Below are positions 27,563 through 36,524 of a stretch of DNA of 64,000 nucleotides, one piece after another. The notes beneath the pieces are model-generated. The model was not told where the DNA came from. It worked only from the letters and a program-made list of their open reading frames with translations, and made no database searches. The stretch covers positions 1-64,000 of the forward strand of contig DHJC01000016.1 in NCBI GenBank assembly GCA_002404155.1, given 5' to 3'. Each line of letters begins with the position of its first letter. Positions within the stretch are counted from its first letter, which is position 1. Source of the stretch: Chloroflexi bacterium UBA4730 (GTDB lineage Bacteria; Chloroflexota; Limnocylindria; P2-11E). The position numbers and the translations under genes are program-made.

Positions 27563-27868
27563 GGCGCACCCGGTACCCGGATTAAACAGATCGGACCGCT
27601 GAGACCTCTCAGCCTCAGCTCAGGCCCGCGTCCGCACCTTCGCGCATCTCGCGGCTACTTCGTGTCTTCTCGGGCCCCACCACGTCGGGTTTCGCCCCCA
27701 AAAGACCGAAGAGTCGTACCGCCGATTGCTATGAAAAGTGCGTCCGCGAACCGCATTAACTGTTCGTTCGGGTTGCCGTGTGCGTCCTTCTCCTCTCACC
27801 TAGCGCGGAAAATCCGCGAACGGAAGATGCGAAACGACGAAAACCCTGGTTGAGCGCGGAATCCCCGC
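27563..27868. other. intergenic stretch at the recombinase module edge
   Basis: About 300 bases with lower G+C than the neighbours and no supported gene. It would be the natural place for the promoter of the recombinase operon and possibly for its recombination site. No tRNA-like sequence or direct repeat was recognised. Confidence 0.35.
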
Positions 27869-27888
27869 GCGCCGGCTGGCACCGGCGC
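27869..27888 (-). terminator. hairpin downstream of the STAND gene
   Basis: GCGCCGG and its complement CCGGCGC enclose a 6-base loop, 12 bp beyond the STAND gene stop. The stem is strong but no T-run follows, so intrinsic termination is uncertain. Confidence 0.3.
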
Positions 27889-27900
27889 CATCAAACGGAT

Positions 27901-30900
27901 CTACAAGTCAAGGTCTTCTGCATCGCGGTTGCGCTCATCCTCAATCTCGCGGATCGCAGAGTCTCGGAGCGCTTCGTAGAAGCGGCGAGAGGGTGCTCCG
28001 ATGGCGTACGTCTGCGCGACGGCGTCGGCGCGGTCGCGCTGCTCTACGTGCCGCGGTGCTGGCTGCCCAGGAGTCCCCGACCACGTTCCACTGGTGGCCA
28101 GAGCCATGAGCGCGCCACCAACGGAGCGGTAGCACCCGACGCCGGCGGCGTTGGCGCGCTCAAGAAGATGGACCACGAACGCCTCCTGCTCGAAGACGAA
28201 CGACCAAGGTGCCTCTTTGAGCAGGTCCGCCGCGGATCGGATCTTCGCCTCATCCTGCGAGTCGCCCCACTCCATCAGTACGCTGAGAGCTGTAGGTCCG
28301 TAGTCAGCCGACAGCAGCGCGAACAGCTGGCCCTGATGCCAGCGCCGAAGGCCGGTCGTCCCGTCGTAGCGGTCGCGGACGCGACGCAGCAGCTGCGCAT
28401 GCTCCGCAGTCCCCTCGAGAGAGGTCAGACGCGCTACGTCTTCGCGGTCCCACGGGATTGGCCGGTAGTTCGTACCCCGTGTCAGCGCGAGTTCGGTCCG
28501 GGCGACGAAGAGCTGGCCCACCGACACAGGCCGGCGCGGCGCGACCGCCTCGATGAATCTCCAGATCCAGTATTCAGCGATGCCATCCGGCTGTCTGAGC
28601 CGAACGAGCACGTCATCGATCTGCGCGTCGCTGAGCAGCGTGAGCGGGAGCTCCCCGTGACCGACGCGGCCGAGCACCTCGTCCGCGAGTGCGGCGTTAT
28701 CACCGAAATCGATCGAAACAAGGATGGCTGCTGCGCGACCCGGATCGACTTCTCGAAGTTGGGCCAGGGCCCAGATCGCGCGCTCGCGGACCCAGAGGTT
28801 GGGATGGCCGGCGAGCCGGGTGATGAGTTCCCACATTCCCGGGCCACGCCAGGCCGGCCTTCCGACCACAGCGGCGATCGATGCGACGGCGTCGACGTTG
28901 TCGTGCTGCAGCGTCGACTCCACGACAGCGCGGGCGCGTTCAGGATGGCGCTCGCTGACACCCTCCAGGAGTGGCGCGAGATACCGGCCCAGAGCATGGC
29001 GGCTCGTTCCAGCGATCTCGTCGCAGATGACCAAGGCGTACTCGGGGTGCAGGCGCGAGAGCACTGCCAGGAATGAGCCCGGCTGCGGTTGGAATCCCTC
29101 CTTCTCAAGCCGCTGGAGTAATTCGCCGAGGACAGCTGCGCCGGCGTGCGCATCGCGGTGCTGGACAACGAGCTCGGCCGCTGCCTGCTCCTGCAGCTCG
29201 CGCGTCAGGCGTTGGCCGTCCTCGAACCGCGTCTCCGGATCGTGATCGACCGGAAGCGCATCGAGATCCCAGTAGCGAGAGAGCCCAAGGACCAGTCGGA
29301 ATTCCTCGCTCTCGCTGATTGCATGGATCGCCCGCTCTGCGCGCAAACGCCGCTCGCCCGAGGCGCCACGTGCGTACGCGACGAGCTCATCGCGCAGGCG
29401 CAGGTCGACGAGGGGGTCCTTGCCCCGCATCGCTTCGAGGATCCCAAGCAGCCGCTTCTCTTCAGCCTGCCACTGCACGCGCGCCTCTTCCGTGACCGGT
29501 TGACCGAAGTAGCCCACAGGTCCATGGAGCGCCTCCCCGACTGTCTTCACCACGCGCAGACGCACGTCCACGCGCTCGTCTTTGGAGAGATCGTCGAGCA
29601 ACGCGATGACACCGTCGCGCAGGGGTCTTGTCGCTTTTTCGTTGATGATGAAGCCGCGCATCTCCACGGCCGCGCCGGTCCACCAGCTCTCATGACCCGA
29701 TTTCGCAAGCAGCGGGTCGAGCACGTCGAGTGGCGAGTGGGCGTGCGCGAACGCGTCCGGTTCAGCGACCCACGCTCGGACCGTGTCGAGGACGCGCCAG
29801 CCGAAGTCGATGGGCTTGCGCGGACCATAGCCGGCGACTTCCTCAAGGACGCGCATCGCGTGATCGGGATGCTGGTTCGTTGGCCGTGCGTCATCGCGAC
29901 CGAGCAGCCACAGCGCTTGGAGTGCGCGCGGAAGATGCTCAAGCGAGTAGCAGGCGCCACGCAGCATCGCGGGAAGGGCACGGCGAAGATCATCTGGCGG
30001 CTCGGTCTCGTTGTGAGCGGCTCCCGCTAGGACTCCTTCTACGAGGTCAAGCACTCGGCCGGGCTGCGTGTATGCCAAATGCGGCAGCTGCCGCAACAGC
30101 ACGAAGCGCTGATCGGGCCGTTCGGCCATGCGAGCCAAGACACGGTCCCAGATGCCTGAGAACACGTCGGGTCCCTTCGTCTTTGCCTGCCGCCAGTCGA
30201 GTTCGGCCAGATTCGCGAGCACCGTCTCGAGCGATGCGTCCGCGACGGCATCGAAGACCGCGTCGGCGTAGCCGGTGGCATCGCCACCAGCAGTGACGCA
30301 GGCACGGTGGAGGATGTGGTCCGCCAATACGTCTGGGGTGATACGCAGCAGCCGACCCCGACGTAGCAGCACCCCGGCTTCCTCGAACAGCCCCACGACC
30401 GTGATGAAGGTCGGCGCGTCGATCTTGAGAAAGTCCGCAGCAGCCTCGACCAGAGCACGGTTCTCGAGCCGCAGCGGTCCGACCGCGGCGAGGAATTCCG
30501 TGAGCCGGTGCGCGTTCGGCGCACCGACGCGATCGACGATTGGGCGGAGCAGGTCGGTCTCGAATCGATCGAGGGCGGTGCGCCGGAACTCCTCCTGGCG
30601 ATCGAGAAGCCGCGCGTCGATGAGCCCTTCGGCGATCAGTTGGCCACCGACGACCGTGACGAGCGGTGAATCCCAGCTCACGGCGACGAGGGCGTCAATC
30701 AGCCCGCTGCGCCTTCGGCCGAGCGCCTGGGCTGAAAGGCTGCGCGTCTCATCTCGCCCGAGCTCCTTCAGCTCCGGCAACTCACGGATCTCGGTGCTAT
30801 CGAAGTCGGCCCGGGTTAGCTCGGCCCGCACGCCGGCACTCGCCCACGGGCGTAGCGCCAGGATCGCCCTCGCCTTAGGCACTGCTCTTAGGGCCGAGAC

Positions 30901-31659
30901 GATCTCTCGGATGTCGTCTCGCCGGTGAGCATCGTCCACGACGAGCACTGTGCCCGGGACGAGCGCTGTGGTGAGGGCTTCGCTGGACACGCTGTCGCGG
31001 CGGAGGTACCGAAGCGCGCCGGGGCCCGCGCTACGGCGTGACAGCTCGCGGAGGACGTGCGTCTTGCCAATGCCGCCGCGGCCAGGAAGCAGCACCACGC
31101 GGATGCCATCAGCGTCGATCGCCTCGTCGAGCATCACCAGGGCCGATGCGCGGCCGACCGTCTGCCAGTCGTAACGCAGCAGGCGGGAGGCGTGCTCCGC
31201 TGGCGCGAAGTATTCGGTTGCGTCCTGCAGAAGCGCTTGAGGCGGCGCGGCAGCGACGAATTCGGCAGCGTACGCCGGCCCGAAATGCCGATCGACGATG
31301 CGATACGACACGTCGTGCGCGAGATCGCCGATCTTGGCGGAAATATCGCGGCGGTCCCAGATCCGCCACTTCGGATACTTGGCTACCTCGTCGCGCACTC
31401 GAACGGAGGCGACGCTCGTGAGCAGGATGACGTACTGGTCGGCTGGAAAGCTCGCGTCCTCCACGCAGTGGCGCACGTCCACCGGCTGGAATTTCTTGAC
31501 GTGTCGGCATTGGAATCCCCAGGTACCGGCACCGTCACTTGCCGCGAGATCGATGCCGCCCTGCTTCTCACCGCGCTTGCCGTACTGGTAAGGGTCGCTG
31601 CCAGGAAGCTCATGCGCGACAAAGTCGCGCGAGAAGTCCTGGAAGCGGTATTCGTCCAT
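27901..31659 (-). CDS. STAND-like NTPase with N-terminal nuclease-like domain (candidate antiphage protein)
   Basis: From the ATG at 31659 the product is about 1252 residues. The N-terminus carries a restriction-endonuclease-like core: GEKQGGIDLAA (Asp near 37) and WGFQCRHVKKF (Q-x-x-x-K, near 49-56). A P-loop follows (LLPGRGGIGKTHVL, about residues 192-204) and a Walker B (TVLVVDDAHRR), typical of STAND/AP-ATPases. The remaining 800 or so residues are helical, HEAT/TPR-like. This effector-NTPase-sensor order is that of Avs and related antiphage proteins, where target binding by the repeats triggers oligomerisation and nuclease activity. Stand-alone gene. The frame is open to 31767; the chosen start is the first ATG before conserved sequence. 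Confidence 0.65.
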   Translation of the reverse strand: MDEYRFQDFSRDFVAHELPGSDPYQYGKRGEKQGGIDLAASDGAGTWGFQCRHVKKFQPVDVRHCVEDASFPADQYVILLTSVASVRVRDEVAKYPKWRIWDRRDISAKIGDLAHDVSYRIVDRHFGPAYAAEFVAAAPPQALLQDATEYFAPAEHASRLLRYDWQTVGRASALVMLDEAIDADGIRVVLLPGRGGIGKTHVLRELSRRSAGPGALRYLRRDSVSSEALTTALVPGTVLVVDDAHRRDDIREIVSALRAVPKARAILALRPWASAGVRAELTRADFDSTEIRELPELKELGRDETRSLSAQALGRRRSGLIDALVAVSWDSPLVTVVGGQLIAEGLIDARLLDRQEEFRRTALDRFETDLLRPIVDRVGAPNAHRLTEFLAAVGPLRLENRALVEAAADFLKIDAPTFITVVGLFEEAGVLLRRGRLLRITPDVLADHILHRACVTAGGDATGYADAVFDAVADASLETVLANLAELDWRQAKTKGPDVFSGIWDRVLARMAERPDQRFVLLRQLPHLAYTQPGRVLDLVEGVLAGAAHNETEPPDDLRRALPAMLRGACYSLEHLPRALQALWLLGRDDARPTNQHPDHAMRVLEEVAGYGPRKPIDFGWRVLDTVRAWVAEPDAFAHAHSPLDVLDPLLAKSGHESWWTGAAVEMRGFIINEKATRPLRDGVIALLDDLSKDERVDVRLRVVKTVGEALHGPVGYFGQPVTEEARVQWQAEEKRLLGILEAMRGKDPLVDLRLRDELVAYARGASGERRLRAERAIHAISESEEFRLVLGLSRYWDLDALPVDHDPETRFEDGQRLTRELQEQAAAELVVQHRDAHAGAAVLGELLQRLEKEGFQPQPGSFLAVLSRLHPEYALVICDEIAGTSRHALGRYLAPLLEGVSERHPERARAVVESTLQHDNVDAVASIAAVVGRPAWRGPGMWELITRLAGHPNLWVRERAIWALAQLREVDPGRAAAILVSIDFGDNAALADEVLGRVGHGELPLTLLSDAQIDDVLVRLRQPDGIAEYWIWRFIEAVAPRRPVSVGQLFVARTELALTRGTNYRPIPWDREDVARLTSLEGTAEHAQLLRRVRDRYDGTTGLRRWHQGQLFALLSADYGPTALSVLMEWGDSQDEAKIRSAADLLKEAPWSFVFEQEAFVVHLLERANAAGVGCYRSVGGALMALATSGTWSGTPGQPAPRHVEQRDRADAVAQTYAIGAPSRRFYEALRDSAIREIEDERNRDAEDLDL

Positions 31660-32020
31660 CTCGCTGAAGTCGAGGAGGGCCGTTCGCGGCCGCTTCGGAG
31701 GCGGAAAGCTCACGTTCCGGGTGGCGCCCAGGTCATCACGCACCCGACAATCGTGCGCCAATCGCACGAGAGCTCGCTAGTCCTCAACGAGTACGCCGGT
31801 TCGTCGCAAGACAGCACGGCCGAGGCGTGGTCGCGGCTGGGCATGGTCTGGATACGTGACAGCTAACAAGGACGGGCTGTTCCGGTTCGCGGGTGGTGCT
31901 GCCCGTTCGGTGGCCACTAACGCTGCCTGCGTCCACCGGCATCCTGGACACATCGGACTAACTGAAGGGCGGGACCGAGCGGACGCGACACCGCCTGTCC
32001 CCGACGCGTCGTGACGGCGG
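31660..32020. other. intergenic stretch, nothing recognised
   Basis: About 360 bases between the STAND gene and the DUF4238 gene, both on the minus strand. No convincing frame or repeat was seen apart from the upstream extension of the STAND frame to 31767. The STAND promoter presumably lies here. Confidence 0.35.
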
Positions 32021-33046
32021 CTACGACGGGCGGCGCGCAGGCGGCCGTCGCTTTCGTCGTCCTTCGGGCCGCGCCCTCGCGCGCTCGATGTAAGGAAGCC
32101 AGTCCCTGTGGGACTCCGGCTGGACGACTTCGACAGTGGGGCGACGGTACGTCTCGTCACCCTCGTTGAGAATCGCGCGCGTCGCGTCGAGCGAGTCTTG
32201 GCTGGCGCCGTAAATGAAGCGGGAGGCTCCACGCCAGAGTTTGCGGTTGAGCTCGAGGACGACCTCGGCCCGCGGCACGCGAGCGACCTTCTCGGGCAAT
32301 GGCTCGTTGACGCAGATCAAGAGCGTCATCGGGTCGATCGGAAGCGACACCTGAACGCCAGGGGTCGCGAAGCCAATCCCGAGGAACGGAGGCTGGTTCT
32401 CCGGCGGCCAGAGCTGGACCGGATTGTCGCTGATAAGGAAGAACGGCGGCTCGAACTGCTTCAGCACAAGCCAACTCATGTTCATGACAAGGTCGCTGAT
32501 CGGTCCTACGTTCTGCTGGATCATGTGTAGGCCAACGATTGGATCGCTGGTCACCTTCATCTTGCCAGCCTGAAGCTGCGCGAGCGCCTTCTGGCGGGCG
32601 CGCTCAGCTTCCTCTCGCGTTCGCCCTGTCGCCATCTCCCTCTTGAGGAACTTCCTGGGATCTCGCAGCGCCATGTCGGCCTGAAATGTTCCGAGCAGAT
32701 TCCACATGCCTTGCGCGCGCTCACGTTGCGCGGGCACCCGGAGGTGCTGAAGTGCGACGTAACCAGCAATCCAGTCCCGGTCGCCGTGAGTGAGCGTGAG
32801 GGCGCCACCCACCGGAGGTGGCTGAAGCACGCGGAGGCGGTCCATCGCGTGTTGCGCGAAACCCTCAATCCTCGCGAGCAGATCTTCGAACTCGAGACTG
32901 GCTTCGCCCTTCTCGGTCTCGAACGTGTAGTAGCCGCTCTGCGCCGCTGCATCTTCGATCGCGACGACATAGGAGCCCCTCGTTTCTTTGTCGAACGCGA
33001 GGAGCTGCTTCCCTCGGCCACCGACGGAGAACAGCCGGAGGTGCAT
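32021..33046 (-). CDS. DUF4238 domain protein, start codon unresolved
   Basis: The 341-residue product matches DUF4238: an N-terminal MHLRLFSV, mid-protein WLVLKQFEPPFFLISDNPV and a LPIDPMTLL segment. The family's conserved start motif H-H-F-V-P-Q lies just upstream of this first ATG, in the same frame, but between it and an upstream in-frame TAG there is no ATG, GTG or TTG. Translation may therefore begin at a rare codon such as ATC, or the 5' end is damaged. DUF4238 genes are often found in defence islands; the biochemical function is unknown. It is divergent from the nuclease-like gene at 33143. Confidence 0.7.
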   Translation of the reverse strand: MHLRLFSVGGRGKQLLAFDKETRGSYVVAIEDAAAQSGYYTFETEKGEASLEFEDLLARIEGFAQHAMDRLRVLQPPPVGGALTLTHGDRDWIAGYVALQHLRVPAQRERAQGMWNLLGTFQADMALRDPRKFLKREMATGRTREEAERARQKALAQLQAGKMKVTSDPIVGLHMIQQNVGPISDLVMNMSWLVLKQFEPPFFLISDNPVQLWPPENQPPFLGIGFATPGVQVSLPIDPMTLLICVNEPLPEKVARVPRAEVVLELNRKLWRGASRFIYGASQDSLDATRAILNEGDETYRRPTVEVVQPESHRDWLPYIERARARPEGRRKRRPPARRPS

Positions 33047-33142
33047 TTGTGGGACGAAGTGGTGCTTCTTGGGAGCGATGATTTGATGCTAGGCCCGGCT
33101 CGTGTGCCCCCTCTGATAGACGCGAGCAGGCGAGGGGCCACG

Positions 33143-34003
33143 ATGGTGTGCGTGTCTTCAATGCTCGCGAAGAGTCCGACGATCGACGGCAGCCAAGCAC
33201 TCCGGCTGCTCGATGATGCCTGGTCGCTAGTCGCGGGTGTCTTCGCGCGTCAGCAGGTCCGCGAGTACCTGAGGGCCCAGGCGGCCTCCAAGCGGGCGGT
33301 CCCGCCTGGGCAATGGCACCCGTGGATCCCCGGTCTTGCCTGGTGGGTACCGCGGCGGGCGCAACGCGCTTTCCGTGGTAAGCCGATCGCAGACGCGATG
33401 CTCGTCGCGCGCGACATGCTCTCGCTGCATCAGGTTCCTGACGTGCTCACGAGTCATCGGGATGCGGCCGCGCGTCGGATCGGAGACCAGGGTGCCGCCG
33501 CGCTCTGGGAGCTACGCGTCGCCGGCCAGTACGCGGGCGCCGGCATTCCCGTCGAGTGGTCCGCCGTGACACGCGCGGCGGAAGAAGGCGCCCCCGACGT
33601 GTTCCTTCCGGCGCACGGTGCCGTGATCGAGGTGAAAGCGCTCCTTCCACGCGAGGATCCTCTCGAGCTCGGGCCGGTCTTCCGAAACGTTCGGCGCGCC
33701 CACTCGCAGATCAAACGAACCGACGGCCCCGGGGCGATCGTGATCGCGATCCCTGGGGCCTATGACTTCGGCCCGTGGGAACCGCAGGACTCCGCGTTCC
33801 GTCAAACACTGCGCGACTGGTTCACCGAGCCGGAGTTCACGCCAGTTTCAGCTGTGATCTTCACCTGCGATCCGCGCTACCAGTTGGTCGGCGACGTGCT
33901 CTTCCACTACGGCAACTTCTCATGGCGCTGGTACAACCCAAACGCCTCCCACCCGTGGCCCAACGATCTGCCTCTGCTCTCGGATGGGCCTGGCGCGAGT
34001 TAG
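33143..34003 (+). CDS. PD-(D/E)XK nuclease-like protein
   Basis: From the ATG at 33143, with GAGGGG five bases upstream, the product has 286 residues. The C-terminal half contains a nuclease-like core in the right order: LWELRVAGQY (Glu123), APDVFLP (Asp152) and VIEVKALL (Glu163-x-Lys165), the pattern of PD-(D/E)XK enzymes. The N-terminal part is helical. It is divergent from the DUF4238 gene and followed after 34 bp by a HEPN-like gene on the same strand, so it may belong to a small defence operon that has been disrupted. Confidence 0.55.
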   Translation: MVCVSSMLAKSPTIDGSQALRLLDDAWSLVAGVFARQQVREYLRAQAASKRAVPPGQWHPWIPGLAWWVPRRAQRAFRGKPIADAMLVARDMLSLHQVPDVLTSHRDAAARRIGDQGAAALWELRVAGQYAGAGIPVEWSAVTRAAEEGAPDVFLPAHGAVIEVKALLPREDPLELGPVFRNVRRAHSQIKRTDGPGAIVIAIPGAYDFGPWEPQDSAFRQTLRDWFTEPEFTPVSAVIFTCDPRYQLVGDVLFHYGNFSWRWYNPNASHPWPNDLPLLSDGPGAS

Positions 34004-34037
34004 CCACGCGGTACATGCCCCGCACTAGGCTCACAGC

Positions 34038-35180
34038 GTGAGCGCGCCGCAGAACCTGATCGATGCGATTCGTCAGATCCAGCCCTCGGTCCGAGCAGGC
34101 GCGGCATGCGATGGCTCCGGCGTCGTTCGGAAGTGGACCCAGATGCAGGCCGATCGCTCGCTCGTCATCTTCTGCCTGGTAGATCGCGATGGCTCGGACC
34201 ACTTCGCCAATCTGGAGGATGTCTGCGAGCGAATCGCCGATGACGCGGAGACCGTGGGTCGCGGCGCCGCCCGCGACGCCGCGAGGGACGTGGCGAAGAT
34301 GCTCGCCCAGGATCCCGCGCTGGACGTGCGCACCGTCGCGGACCAGACGGACGCGGCCCTGACCGGCCCAGTTCCCGACACAACGTTGTTCCAACCGGTC
34401 CACGGGGTCGGCCTCGCAGCGCCGTTCGACGGCTGCGGCATCGCGCTCCGGGCCTTCGAGCCCCGGGCGCTCGCCGGTGAGTTCGCGTTCGCCGGTCACG
34501 AGGACTTCATGGCGAACCATCTGGAGGAAGACCGGAACAGCGTTCGGGTCTACTCGATCGCGCGGCTCCCTACCGACGACGAACGGGGTTTCCTGATTGT
34601 GCGGAGCCGGACCCAGGTCGCGCTCGTCCTCGCGATGCTCTCCTACGCGCCACCCGAGCAGCACTGGTGGGATGAGTTCTCGGCAACCCTGACCCCGCTT
34701 GGCATCCATTCGATGCGGACGTTCACTTCCGCTGGTGCGACCACCTCGCCCGAGCGGAGCCTTTACGGCCTGCCACTTCAGTTCGATAGCGCGCGCGTGG
34801 CCGCTGCGCTGGGAGTTCGTCCGGCCATGAGCGCGCTGGCCCGCCTCGCACAGCAGCCCCGCCGCGCGCGCACGCCGATCCAGGGCCGGATCTTGCGCGC
34901 GGCGACCCTCCTTGCGGAATCGCTTGACGGTCAGCCGGAAGATCGCTTCCTCAGGCGCTGGATGGCGCTGGAGGCGCTTGTCGGACGCGAACCGGGGGAG
35001 GTTACGGAGCGGCTCTCCGAGCGACTGGCGGTGCTGACCTGCGACGATCCCGCCGAGCGCATTCGACGTAAAGGATTCTTTCGCAAGCTCTACGGCTGGC
35101 GGAGCGACATCGCGCATGGCCGCCCACTCCCGCTACTCAAGCGCACTTCGGAGATCTTCAAGGTGCTCTCGTTTGGCGCT
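34038..35180 (+). pseudogene. ApeA-like HEPN protein gene, 3'-truncated at an IS630 remnant
   Basis: A GTG at 34038 opens a frame that encodes about 380 native residues. The C-terminal part ([30 protein letters not shown], then [11 protein letters not shown]) has the ApeA-type HEPN signature, in which R-x4-H forms the RNase active site. After [12 protein letters not shown] the frame runs into the truncated IS630 and continues as junk to 35474. Only the last helix or so of the HEPN domain seems lost, so the chimeric protein might still fold. It follows the PD-(D/E)XK-like gene by 34 bp. Confidence 0.6.
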
Positions 35181-36026
35181 CTGGAGCGCCGGCGCACCGC
35201 GGCAGATCGGCGACGCCGATGTGGAGCGGGTGCTCACGCTGACGTTGGAGACCGCGCCCCGGGATGCGACGCACTGGAGCACCCGTGGGATGGCCCAGCG
35301 CGCGGGCCTCAGCCAGAGCGCAGTGAGCCGGATCTGGCGGGCCTTCGCGCTGGCCCCGCATCGGGTCGAGCACTTCGCGCTGTCCAGGGATCCGCTGTTC
35401 ATCGAGAAGGTCCGGGACATCATTGGCCTGTACCTGAGTCCGCCGGAACGGGCCCTGGTGCTGTGCGTCGATGAGAAGACCCAGATCCAGGCGCTCGACC
35501 GGACCCAGCCGATGCTGCCGATGCGGCCGGGGCAGGCCGAGCGGCGGACCCACGACTACGCGCGGCACGGCACCACCTCGCTGTTCGCCGCGCTCGATGT
35601 CAAAAGCGGCCAGGTCATCGGCGAGCTCCATCAGCGGCACCGGGCGATCGAGTTCCGCCGGTTCCTGGACACCATCGATCAAGCGGTCCCCGCGGAGCTC
35701 GAGGTCCACCTGATCCTCGACAACTACGCGACCCACAAGACTCCCGCGATCCGCCGCTGGCTGGCCCGCCGGCCGCGGTTCCACGTTCACTTCACCCCGA
35801 CCTCGGCCTCCTGGATCAACCTGGTCGAGCGCTGGTTCGCGGGACTCACCGAAAAGCAGCTGCGGCGCGGCGTACACCGCAGCACCCGCGAGCTGGAGAC
35901 CGCCATCCGCACCTACCTCGCCATCTCGAACGAGCAGCCGAAGCCGTTCGTCTGGACGAAGAGCGCCGACCAGATCCTCGCGACGCTCGCTCGATTTGTT
36001 ACGCGGATCTCGGACTCGGGACACTA
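35181..36026 (+). mobile_element. 5'-truncated IS630-family element
   Basis: Only the right part of the element remains. Its right terminus is CGGGACAC followed by TA and then GCTCGCCTGAGC, the last of which also follows a CTAG at 47174 in a repeat copy that has no IS. The left terminus and roughly the first 80-100 codons of the transposase are deleted, and the HEPN-like gene abuts the break near 35180. Confidence 0.7.
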
Positions 36027-36027
36027 G
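35182..36027 (+). pseudogene. IS630-family transposase lacking its N-terminal HTH domain
   Basis: Family similarity starts at [14 protein letters not shown] and then includes [38 protein letters not shown] (first Asp), [12 protein letters not shown] (second Asp) and [10 protein letters not shown] (Glu). All three DDE residues are present but the first HTH is missing, so the protein cannot be fully active. It is clearly different from the copy at 12132-13214 (a separate IS630 subtype). Its TAG stop again uses the target TA plus G. An in-frame ATG at 35116 lies in the HEPN-like gene, in another frame. Confidence 0.8.
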
Positions 36028-36284
36028 CTCGCCTGAGCCTAAGTCGGCAGCCTGACTGTCTACACCGCCTACGTCGTGGTGTTTTTCAGGCTCGTCGTTC
36101 TGGGGATCCGTCGCCTCAACCTCGGTCCGCTTTGACGGGCAGGATGAACCCATGATCGCGAGCAGGTCTCGATGAATTGTCCGCGAGATAACCCGATTAC
36201 TCCTTTCGTGCGGGCCACCTCGGTGTTCCCCTCCGGATTCAGCGTGTGCTTCATTCCTTCCCCTCCCTAGCGTCGAAATTCCGG
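36025..36284. repeat. repeat copy A (with internal deletions)
   Basis: This segment repeats 47175-47537. It begins at the IS630 target (TAGCTCGCCTGAGC), lacks about 80 bases present in the other copy, then follows it through GTCGGCAGCCTGACTGTC and beyond to AAATTCCGG. It carries a 3' remnant of the small membrane-protein gene and, on the minus strand (start 36254), a version of the 32-residue ORF that has lost its stop through a deletion and reads on to 36069. The 12 or so central codons of that ORF (RTKGVIGLSRG) are kept in both copies. Confidence 0.75.
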
Positions 36285-36524
36285 AGCCCCGAACACCGCT
36301 TCGTGGAGGGCCGGCCCGAGCCGCGCCCGTCGGTCGAGTCGCAGCTACGCGAGTTTCGGGAGTGGGCCGGGATCGTTCACCCGGACGCGTGGCTGACTGC
36401 GGGGCCGCTCATTGAGCGGCTGTTGGGCGAGCGCTCGCGAACGTGATCGCCGATCAGACGGCGACGCCCGCCTGTGGCGCAGAGCAACGGCGCGTAGCGT
36501 TGCGCTTCCGGATCGTTCGACCGT

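Noticed and set aside
36304..36446. 47-codon + strand frame after repeat A (FREWAGIVHPDAWLTAGP)
   Set aside because: Coding-like, but without ribosome-binding site or homologue in repeat B; may be the 3' end of a lost gene.
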